Source: an uncultured Oscillospiraceae bacterium (GTDB taxonomy: Bacteria; Bacillota; Clostridia; Oscillospirales; Oscillospiraceae). Taken from it: 7,235 nt of DNA. The stretch covers positions 1 to 7,235 of the forward strand of contig CAUFAM010000055.1 in the NCBI GenBank assembly GCA_959022875.1, read 5' to 3'. Both the position numbers and the translations under genes were made by a program. This document shows, one piece after another, positions 1 through 5,624 of the stretch (position 1 is the first letter of the stretch; each line of letters begins with the position of its first letter). The notes beneath the pieces were generated by a model. The model was not told the DNA's origin and did not search any database. It worked only from the letters and a program-made list of their open reading frames with translations.

Positions 1-220
1 CCTGGGTGCCGGCATACTTGCTGGTGATGACCTTGTCGCCCACCTTCACGGTCATAACGACCTCCTTGCCGTCCACCATGCCGCCGGGGCCCACAGCGAT
101 GACCTCAGCCACTTCGGGCTTCTCCTTGGCAGCGCCGGTGAGGATGATACCGCCCTTGGTGGTCTCCTCAGCCTCCACCAGCTTTACAATCACGCGGTCA
201 GCCAGGGGTTTGAGTTTCAT
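1..220 (-). CDS. groES: Co-chaperonin GroES (Hsp10), C-terminus cut by window edge
   Basis: GroES forms the seven-subunit lid of the GroEL folding chamber in the cytoplasm and works in the ATP-driven folding of many proteins. About 73 N-terminal residues of the usual ~95 are visible. They begin MKLKPLADRVIVK, the family's N-terminal signature. The mobile loop that contacts GroEL follows (roughly residues 17-34, with KGGIILTG), then the AVGPGG turn near residues 42-47 and the VGDKVITSKYAGT strand region. The start at 220 is fixed by family alignment and by AAGGAGG at 229-235, 8 nt upstream. The gene is preceded by its own promoter and a CIRCE operator, so it should be repressed by HrcA and induced by heat. 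groEL would be expected next, beyond the left edge, but is not seen. Identity is very secure. Confidence 0.97.
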   Translation of the reverse strand, partial: MKLKPLADRVIVKLVEAEETTKGGIILTGAAKEKPEVAEVIAVGPGGMVDGKEVVMTVKVGDKVITSKYAGTQ

Positions 221-273
221 AACAGGTTCCTCCTTATATGATGTAAATTTTCTAATTTTACTGTTTCAGTGGT

Positions 274-300
274 TTAGCACTCTTTTTATTTAAGTGCTAA
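274..300 (-). promoter_or_regulatory. CIRCE operator (HrcA binding site) of groES
   Basis: On the minus strand this reads TTAGCACTT, a 9-nt spacer, then GAGTGCTAA. The CIRCE consensus is TTAGCACTC-N9-GAGTGCTAA, so there is one mismatch, in the left arm, and the spacer length is exact. It lies 11 nt downstream of the predicted -10 box, in or at the start of the groES 5' leader, about 53 nt before the groES start codon. HrcA bound here would block transcription until heat shock draws GroEL away from HrcA; this mechanism is family knowledge and is not shown by the sequence. HrcA itself is not encoded in the window. Confidence 0.96.
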
Positions 301-311
301 ATCTAACTATG

Positions 312-340
312 ATAATAACCGCTTTCTCCCAAAAAATCAA
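312..340 (-). promoter_or_regulatory. Sigma-A-type promoter of groES
   Basis: Minus-strand -35 box TTGATT (340-335), a 17-nt spacer, then -10 box TATTAT (317-312). Both boxes are one or two bases from the TTGACA/TATAAT consensus, at ideal spacing. Transcription would begin near 305, immediately before the CIRCE operator, which is the classic layout for HrcA-repressed groE operons. The -35 box lies within the end of the terminator hairpin and its T-tract. No experimental start site is available. Confidence 0.8.
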
Positions 341-366
341 CCCCCAATTTTGAAAAATTGGAGGTT
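331..366 (-). terminator. Intrinsic terminator after the lipid kinase gene, possibly bidirectional
   Basis: On the minus strand, AACCTCCAATTTT (366-354) pairs with AAAATTGGGGGTT (351-339). The stem is 13 bp with one G-U wobble and a two-base nominal loop, which in practice opens to four or more. It is followed by GATTTTTT (338-331). It starts 39 nt after the stop codon of the lipid kinase gene and would end the walK-to-kinase transcript. Read on the plus strand the same arms pair with one C-A mismatch and are followed by six T at 369-374, so it could also stop transcription leftward-to-rightward, although no plus-strand gene is seen. The stem is partly AT-rich, so efficiency is uncertain. Confidence 0.8.
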
Positions 367-405
367 AATTTTTTATAATTTACTTTTTGTTCACAAACAA
401 ACTTG

Positions 406-1332
406 TCAAGTGCTAATTTTCTGCGAAATTCGGTAGTCGCTCCTCTGTGGGAAGAAAAAGTTAACCTTCTTCTCGGAAAGTCGGACGGTAAAGCTGGTAT
501 CCACCATCACTTCCCCATCCACCACTGCCGTGATCGGAGTTTCGGCACAGAAGGATACTTCCTGTCCATGATACTCCAGAATCAGCTCGGGGTAATTGCG
601 GTAAAGACCTTTGGCGTACCGCCCCACCAGACGAAGGAAGGTGGGAAGGCCCACCTGTTTGACCAGAAGCATATCCAGTACACCGTCGTCGGGCATGGCA
701 TCAGCCACGGGCATAAACCCTCCCCCATAGTGGCGGCCATTGCAAATGCACAAAATAGCCGTTTTCCGCTGTTCCCAGGAAATATCCCCCATCTTCACCG
801 TCATGGTGCGGTTGATCCCCTTGAGGAATATATTTTCCATCAGCGAGAGCACATACGCTCCCTTTCCCGACACAAACCGAAGGTCCTTATAACGGTGGAC
901 ATCGGCGGCAATCCGGGCATCCACCCCGGCGCACACTACATCCAGCCCCAGCTTTCCGTTGCAGTCCATCAGATCAAAGGCCTTCTGCGGTCCACGGGCC
1001 AGCGCCTCCAGATCATAAAACCGGGTGCGGTAGTCCGGACCAAAAATCTTCAGAAAGTCGTTCCCGGTTCCCTTGGGCACATTGGTCACCGCTACATGCT
1101 CCAGTCCCGCCGCCCCGTTGACCACCTCATTGAGGGTTCCATCTCCTCCGCAGGCATAGACCCGCAGGGGCTCGGGATTGGCGGCGGCCTCCCGGGTAAG
1201 GCACTGGGCATCTCCTTCCCCGCGGGTATAGACCACCTGATGGGGAAAGCTCACTTGAGCCAGCAGGCTCTCCAAATGGGCCGTAGTCCCCTTCTTCCCC
1301 GCCGCGGGGTTGATAATAAACAAGTGTCTCAC
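406..1332 (-). CDS. Diacylglycerol kinase family lipid kinase (DgkB/YegS type)
   Basis: Soluble, membrane-associated lipid kinase that phosphorylates diacylglycerol or a related lipid with ATP. In Gram-positives this recycles the diacylglycerol left by lipoteichoic acid synthesis back into phosphatidic acid. Visible marks are the N-terminal HLFIINPAAGKKG strand and loop (residues 3-15), the nucleotide-binding CGGDGTLNEVVNG motif (61-73), PKGTGNDF (86-93), and the C-terminal MPDDGVLD (213-220) and VDGE (271-274) motifs. Length is 308 residues, normal for the family (about 300). The start is a GTG at 1332, chosen because it sits just before the conserved first strand and has AGAAGGG 10 nt upstream. 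An upstream in-frame GTG at 1380 lies inside the previous gene and has no good ribosome site. It is 17 nt after the rRNA methyltransferase gene, so the two are probably co-transcribed. Exact substrate (diacylglycerol, undecaprenol or another lipid) cannot be read from the sequence. Confidence 0.92.
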   Translation of the reverse strand: MRHLFIINPAAGKKGTTAHLESLLAQVSFPHQVVYTRGEGDAQCLTREAAANPEPLRVYACGGDGTLNEVVNGAAGLEHVAVTNVPKGTGNDFLKIFGPDYRTRFYDLEALARGPQKAFDLMDCNGKLGLDVVCAGVDARIAADVHRYKDLRFVSGKGAYVLSLMENIFLKGINRTMTVKMGDISWEQRKTAILCICNGRHYGGGFMPVADAMPDDGVLDMLLVKQVGLPTFLRLVGRYAKGLYRNYPELILEYHGQEVSFCAETPITAVVDGEVMVDTSFTVRLSEKKVNFFFPQRSDYRISQKIST

Positions 1333-1349
1333 GCTCTCCCGGCCCTTCT

Positions 1350-2471
1350 TTATTTCTTTCCGTACATAAACAGGTCGCACTTGAGCATGCCGTTATAGAG
1401 CTTGCGCTTCTTGTCCGCTTTTTTCCCAAAGGTGCGCTCAAACTCCGTGTGGGAGGACAACAGATACAGGCTCCACCCATCCGGGAACTTGTCCCAAGCC
1501 TTTCCAAAGGCCCGGTAGAGCTCCTCCGCCTCCCGGCGCTCCATAATCCGCTCTCCGTAGGGCGGGTTGGTCACCACCCGGCCGTGAATTCCACCCCAGT
1601 GGAACATCCTAGCGTCAGACACCTCAAAACTCACCACATCATCTACCTCGGCCAGCTGGGCGTTATGCCTGGCTAGGGCTACCGCTTCCGGATCCAGGTC
1701 GCCCCCCCAAATCTCATAATTCCCGTCAAATTCCTTGTCCATGGCCTCGTCTGCGGCGGACATCCACAGCTTTTTGTCCAGCCAGTTCCACTTCTGGGCC
1801 GAAAAGCTCCGGTTCAGGCCGGGGGCCCGGTTCTTGGCAATAAGGGCCGCCTCAATGGGAATAGTTCCGCTGCCGCAGAAGGGATCGCACAGAGGATCCC
1901 GTCCCCGGTAGCGGGACAAAAGCACCATGCCCGCCGCCAGCGTCTCCCGCAGGGGAGCCGCCACGCCCTGGGCCCGGTAGCCCCGCTTATGAAGACCGGC
2001 TCCGGAGGTATCCAGCATCAGTGTGGCAATATCCCCCATAATGGAAAACTGCACCTGATAAAGGGCCCCCGTCTCCGGCAGAGTATTGAGGTGATACTTC
2101 CCTCCCAACCGGGCGGCAATGGCCTTTTTCACAATGGACTGGCAGGCAGGCACCGAGTGCAGGACAGAATTGAGGCTGTGCCCCTTCACCGGAAACTGTC
2201 CCTCTCTGGGGATAAACTCCTCCCAAGGCAGAGCCTTTGTTCCCTCAAACAGGGCATCAAAGTCAGAAGCCGGAAAGCTTCCCAGCACCAGCAGCACCCG
2301 CTCTCCGGTGCGCAGGTTCAGATTCAGTCTGGGCAGGTCGGCCGCCTCTCCGGCACATAACACCCGTCCATTTTCCGCCCGCACCTGGGGCAGTCCAAGC
2401 CGTCTCATCTCGTCGGCACAGATTCCCTCCAAGCCAAACAGGGTGGGGATGGAAAACTGCAGTTGTCTCAT
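1350..2471 (-). CDS. rlmL: THUMP-domain class I RNA methyltransferase, RlmL/YpsC type
   Basis: Predicted S-adenosylmethionine-dependent N2-guanine methyltransferase acting on 23S rRNA, by homology to the N-terminal half of E. coli RlmL and to B. subtilis YpsC. It is 373 residues long, with an N-terminal ferredoxin-like region (1-50), a THUMP RNA-binding domain (about 45-155) and a Rossmann methyltransferase domain. The SAM-binding loop is DPFCGSGTIPIEAA (196-209), an acidic ribose-binding position is in GGDLDPEAV (256-264), and the catalytic motif is NPPYGER (302-308). NPPY is typical of enzymes that methylate an exocyclic amino group. It lacks the second, RlmK-like methyltransferase of the enterobacterial fusion, as is usual in Firmicutes. 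AGAGG lies 6 nt before the ATG at 2471. It is 94 nt downstream of murI, a gap containing two small hairpins. Family assignment is firm; the exact modified base is inferred. Confidence 0.92.
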   Translation of the reverse strand: MRQLQFSIPTLFGLEGICADEMRRLGLPQVRAENGRVLCAGEAADLPRLNLNLRTGERVLLVLGSFPASDFDALFEGTKALPWEEFIPREGQFPVKGHSLNSVLHSVPACQSIVKKAIAARLGGKYHLNTLPETGALYQVQFSIMGDIATLMLDTSGAGLHKRGYRAQGVAAPLRETLAAGMVLLSRYRGRDPLCDPFCGSGTIPIEAALIAKNRAPGLNRSFSAQKWNWLDKKLWMSAADEAMDKEFDGNYEIWGGDLDPEAVALARHNAQLAEVDDVVSFEVSDARMFHWGGIHGRVVTNPPYGERIMERREAEELYRAFGKAWDKFPDGWSLYLLSSHTEFERTFGKKADKKRKLYNGMLKCDLFMYGKK

Positions 2472-2492
2472 AAAGCACCTCTTTTTCTCTCT

Positions 2493-2515
2493 GGAGAGGC
2501 CGTCTTCTCCTCTCC
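2493..2515 (-). other. Short GC-rich hairpin just upstream of the rRNA methyltransferase start
   Basis: Minus strand GGAGAGG (2515-2509), a 9-nt loop, then CCTCTCC (2499-2493): a perfect 7-bp stem. It ends about 10 nt before the AGAGG ribosome site of the methyltransferase gene. The following bases are purine-rich, so it is not an intrinsic terminator. It may influence mRNA stability or translation initiation, or may be chance in a CT-rich stretch. Confidence 0.35.
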
Positions 2516-2521
2516 TGTCTA

Positions 2522-2558
2522 CACAAAACCAGGGACAAAGGCCGCCGGTCTTCGTCCC
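2522..2558 (-). terminator. Possible weak terminator or attenuator after murI
   Basis: On the minus strand GGGACGAAG (2558-2550) pairs with CTTTGTCCC (2540-2532) through nine pairs including one G-U, around a 9-nt loop. It lies 7 nt after the murI stop codon and is followed by TGGTTTTGTGT, a broken T-tract. The stem is good but the tail is poor, so it probably allows substantial read-through into the rRNA methyltransferase gene. It could equally act as an mRNA-end stabiliser. Confidence 0.4.
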
Positions 2559-2565
2559 CGTCTCT

Positions 2566-3384
2566 TTAAATCTCCATAGCCGGATAGGGCGTCACCATGT
2601 CCACCCGCTCCAGGCCGGTCTGTTGGGCCCGCAGCGCATATTCCTCCACGTCCCCTGTGGTATAAATACTCAGCCTTCCGGGCACTGCGCTGCTGCGCTC
2701 CAGGTTCTCCCGCTCCAGATACCCTTTCAGCTCCAGCGCCATCTGCTGGGCCGGGTCGATGAGAGAAAGATCCGGATACAGCTTTCGGATGCTGTCTATG
2801 ACCAGCGGATAATGGGTACAGCCCAGCACACAACACTGGATCCCGTCCACCAGCACCATGTGGTCAAGCTCCTTATGAAGGTTTTCCTCCACTTCCGCCA
2901 TTCCCTGGGGATTTCCCAGGTTGTGCTCCACAAGCCTCGCCAGATCTGGACAGCCACAGCTGAGCACCACCATTTTTTGGGGATTCTGTTCCAGGATCCG
3001 CCGGGGGTAACATCTGGAGTTATGGGTAAAGACGGTGGAAATCACGCCAACTTTCTCCACGTTGAGGCCGGATACTGCGTCCGCTCCCGCCTGTACTGCA
3101 TTGATGGTGGGGCAGCTCACCGCATCCCGGCACTGGTCTACCACGCAGGAAATGGTGTTGCATGCCACCAGCAGTGCCTTTACCTGTCTGCGCTCCATAA
3201 ACTCGAACATATAGCGGGCCATTGCCACAATGGTCTGCTCGGAATGGTTTCCATAGGGAATATGGGCTCCGTCTCCAAAATAGACAATATCCTCTTCCGG
3301 CAGCAGGCGCTGAACCTGCTTGACCACGCTAAATCCCCCGATGCCGGAATCTAAAATGCCAACGGGGTTATTTCGTTTCGACAT
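2566..3384 (-). CDS. murI: Glutamate racemase
   Basis: Cofactor-independent racemase interconverting L- and D-glutamate in the cytoplasm; D-glutamate is the second residue of the peptidoglycan stem peptide. At 272 residues it has the normal length. The N-terminal GILDSGIGGFSV (9-20) carries the catalytic-site Asp12 and Ser13, YFGDGAHIPYG (35-45) the substrate loop, VACNT (73-77) the first catalytic cysteine Cys75, and LGCTHYP (187-193) the second, Cys189, with His191. All expected catalytic residues are present. Differences from common MurI sequences are GDGAH where GDTAR is usual, INAVQAG where a VxPG-like loop is usual, and ten cysteines in total. GGGAGG at 3391-3396, 6 nt upstream, supports the ATG at 3384. 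The gene follows walI by 73 nt without a clear terminator or promoter, in the slot where Bacillus carries walJ. A dedicated paralogue or a broader amino-acid racemase is possible but less likely. Confidence 0.9.
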   Translation of the reverse strand: MSKRNNPVGILDSGIGGFSVVKQVQRLLPEEDIVYFGDGAHIPYGNHSEQTIVAMARYMFEFMERRQVKALLVACNTISCVVDQCRDAVSCPTINAVQAGADAVSGLNVEKVGVISTVFTHNSRCYPRRILEQNPQKMVVLSCGCPDLARLVEHNLGNPQGMAEVEENLHKELDHMVLVDGIQCCVLGCTHYPLVIDSIRKLYPDLSLIDPAQQMALELKGYLERENLERSSAVPGRLSIYTTGDVEEYALRAQQTGLERVDMVTPYPAMEI

Positions 3385-3457
3385 GAATATCCTCCCCAGG
3401 GTCCCGGCGCTGCAAAACGCCGTGCAATTTCACACCAGAGTGTACTTGTGCGCAGAC

Positions 3458-4267
3458 TCACTCTGCCCGCTGTACCACTCCTGTCACGGTATCCAGCTGG
3501 TACGTACCGATGTCGGTGGTAACCTGCCAGACCGGAGTTAGGGACATGGCGCCGGTCAAAGTGGCGCTGCACAGGTACCCTTCCTCCACCCGGTCAATGC
3601 GGTTGCACACATCACCCATGGTACTGACACCGTTGAGAAAGCGCACCAGTGCCGTGGAGACGGTAATCGTTTGGCGGGTCTGATCCGCCTTGGGCTCTCC
3701 GGTCAGACGCTGGCCGGAAATGGTTATAACGCCCTCCCCAGTAAACAGCACACTGACCCGCTGCCCAAACAGCGGGACATCGTTCCACGTCTCCTGAAAC
3801 GTCAGGCTATCCTCCGTCTCCTCCAGCAAGGTGCCTTCAAAGCCCACGGCCTCCAACGCCGCCATACCGGCTTGCTGCAGATCCTCTCCGGAATAAACGC
3901 CAGGCTCCAGATAGGCCGAGAAGGAACCATCGGCATGAAACTGAACCCAACCCTGAGCATTGGAATAGCGGTAAATTTCACCGCCCCGTGCTTCCTGTTC
4001 CACCTCGCCTTTCAGCAGGGCGGCAGCACACTGCTGCTCCTGTTCCATGTCCCGTTCCACACTTTGGGGCAGCAGCTCAATGGCCTGGGGGAGGATGTCT
4101 TCCTCGATCTGAACTCCCCGCTCGGTCAAAAAGAGAATGGTATGCTCCCGGGTCTGACTGATCTGGCGGCTGCTTTGCAGGCTCTGGCTCACCACCAGGG
4201 CCAGCAGGAAGAGGTTGGTCAGAGCCAGGATCAGCAGAATAATGTTTTTCAGCTTTGTCCACGGCAT
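3458..4267 (-). CDS. walI: WalI (YycI)-like membrane regulator of WalK
   Basis: In Bacillus and Staphylococcus WalI is a single-pass membrane protein that, with WalH, binds WalK and tunes its activity. The product here is 269 residues (B. subtilis about 280): a short N-terminal cytoplasmic stub MPWTKLKN, one hydrophobic segment at about residues 9-28, then an extracytoplasmic region. It contains repeated beta-rich PepSY/YycI-like units and ends with the segment LTPVWQVTTDIGTYQLDTVTG (242-263), typical of these domains (strands reading 'xPVWxV', then 'xYxxDxxTG'). The ATG at 4267 is preferred because AGGAGG lies 9 nt upstream and the membrane segment follows directly. In-frame codons further upstream fall inside walH. 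It starts 4 nt after the walH stop. Sequence similarity within this family is low, so the call rests on topology, size, C-terminal motif and synteny. Confidence 0.8.
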   Translation of the reverse strand: MPWTKLKNIILLILALTNLFLLALVVSQSLQSSRQISQTREHTILFLTERGVQIEEDILPQAIELLPQSVERDMEQEQQCAAALLKGEVEQEARGGEIYRYSNAQGWVQFHADGSFSAYLEPGVYSGEDLQQAGMAALEAVGFEGTLLEETEDSLTFQETWNDVPLFGQRVSVLFTGEGVITISGQRLTGEPKADQTRQTITVSTALVRFLNGVSTMGDVCNRIDRVEEGYLCSATLTGAMSLTPVWQVTTDIGTYQLDTVTGVVQRAE

Positions 4268-4271
4268 GGCC

Positions 4272-5624
4272 TCACTCCTCCTTCCCGGCCTCTTGCCTGG
4301 CCGCCCAGCCTGCGGCCACCGTATCGCCTCCACTGTCTGTATAGGTCAGCAGCAGCTCCTGGCCATCCAGGTCCAGGGCAGAGAAGGCCGCCAGGGCCTG
4401 TTTTGGGGGCATGACCGCTGAAGTGGTTCCGCTGGAAGCATACCCCCGCAGATGCATGGTAAACTGGACGATTTTTCCCTCCGACACTAAAAAACGGGCG
4501 GCACTTCCCTGGTCAAAGCACACAGGGATTCCATTCAAGCTATAATCAAAGTCAATTTCCAGACCGCTTTTTGTCTGTCGGACTGTGCTGAGGTAAAGCC
4601 TTGCATCTCCGCAGCGGCCGTTCATCAATGCAGCCGCCGTTTTCCGGCACGCCTCCACACTCTGGTAGACGATGCCGCCGTCCGTGGAAATGATAGGCAG
4701 CGCACCGTTGTCATCTCCCGCAGTATATTCCACAACACCCCGGTCTGATAACCGGACGCTGTCGTCACCGCTGCGGGCCACCCATTCGTCCGTGGAATAA
4801 AAATTAGTTGAATTCAGGGAGAAACCCAGATCCTGCACCAGTTCCCGCAGAGAATCCTCTCCCCCGTTCACCGGGTTGGAGACCGTATAGACCTCCAGAT
4901 TTGGCGTATCAGGGAACAGGAGCGTATCCGGCGCCAGGCTCTGGTACTCCTCGGACTCAAAGGCATAAAAGGCTCCGTTGTCGGTAAAGCCTTCCAGCAC
5001 CTGCTCCATGGCCCCGCTGTCCCCTTCATCATAGGTACAGCGGTAGTAGCTCCCGTCTTCCTCATTGAGGTAATAGAGGGCTGTACCACCCTCTTCCCCG
5101 GTCAAGATCATCCGCCGCACACTTCCCTGCAGCTTCGTCTCTCCCCCGGACAGCCAGGCTGACAGAACCGTCGTGGGCATCTCTCCCTGGAAGTCCATAT
5201 AGAATCCAAGTTTCCCGGTAAGTGCCTCTTCCCACTGGTCCCGATCAACAGGCTCGGGCGTCGCAGCCGCTGAGATAGTCTCCACCAAAACGCCCGCAAC
5301 CTGCTGAAAGAGCTCCTGACAGGCCGCCTGGTCATGGACCAGGCCCGCCCGGATGCCTTCGCTTTCCCCAGGCAGGGCCGTTCCTTCTGCAAGGGAATTC
5401 TGTCCGGGAATATTCACTACCATGGCCATGGGCAGCACGCTTCCCATCTGGGTTCCGGCTGGATCCTGTCCTACTGTGGTCTGAGGCCCACTCTCCCCCA
5501 GCAGGTTCCCCAGAGGGGTCAGCAGCTGGGCTTGCCCGGCCAGCCACAGAGCAGAGCAGGTCAGCAGGACAATGAGAGCATCTTTGCACAGCTCCACCGC
5601 CCGGCGCTTATGATTTTGCTTCAT
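4272..5624 (-). CDS. walH: WalH (YycH)-like membrane regulator of WalK
   Basis: WalH is a membrane-anchored extracytoplasmic protein that interacts with WalI and WalK to adjust WalRK signalling of cell-wall state. The product is 450 residues, close to B. subtilis YycH (about 455). It begins MKQNHKRR, a basic cytoplasmic start, followed by one membrane segment at about residues 14-32, a low-complexity linker rich in G, P and Q (33-95), then a long extracytoplasmic region with strand-rich domains. The ATG at 5624 has GAGGGA 7 nt upstream. A TTG at 5639 is in frame but has no comparable site. It overlaps the end of walK by 17 nt, suggesting translational coupling, and walI follows immediately. 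I see no enzymatic motif. Sequence conservation is weak in this family, and the position between walK and walI is the strongest evidence. Confidence 0.8.
   Translation of the reverse strand: MKQNHKRRAVELCKDALIVLLTCSALWLAGQAQLLTPLGNLLGESGPQTTVGQDPAGTQMGSVLPMAMVVNIPGQNSLAEGTALPGESEGIRAGLVHDQAACQELFQQVAGVLVETISAAATPEPVDRDQWEEALTGKLGFYMDFQGEMPTTVLSAWLSGGETKLQGSVRRMILTGEEGGTALYYLNEEDGSYYRCTYDEGDSGAMEQVLEGFTDNGAFYAFESEEYQSLAPDTLLFPDTPNLEVYTVSNPVNGGEDSLRELVQDLGFSLNSTNFYSTDEWVARSGDDSVRLSDRGVVEYTAGDDNGALPIISTDGGIVYQSVEACRKTAAALMNGRCGDARLYLSTVRQTKSGLEIDFDYSLNGIPVCFDQGSAARFLVSEGKIVQFTMHLRGYASSGTTSAVMPPKQALAAFSALDLDGQELLLTYTDSGGDTVAAGWAARQEAGKEE

Noticed and set aside
375..408. TTGACA at 408-403 as the main groES promoter
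   Set aside because: No acceptable -10 box occurs at 16-18 nt spacing; the best candidates are about 20 nt or more away. A transcript from here would also have to pass the terminator at 366-331. The TTGATT/TATTAT promoter beside the CIRCE fits much better.
1333..1380. Upstream GTG at 1380 as start of the lipid kinase
   Set aside because: It would add 16 charged residues before the conserved first strand, lies in the end of rlmL and has no ribosome site. The GTG at 1332 fits the family start.
403..1398. Long open frame on the plus strand opposite the lipid kinase gene
   Set aside because: It is the antisense of a conserved kinase with clear motifs. Its translation has no recognisable domain, and it would run through the terminator-facing end without a ribosome site.
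2119..3354. 411-codon plus-strand open frame opposite rlmL and murI
   Set aside because: It crosses the antisense of two conserved genes and their gap, has no recognisable domain and no ribosome site. It is a by-product of GC-rich coding DNA.
3405..3422. Hairpin CGGCG / CGCCG in the walI-murI gap as a terminator
   Set aside because: The stem has only 5 pairs with an 8-nt loop, and no T-tract follows on either strand.
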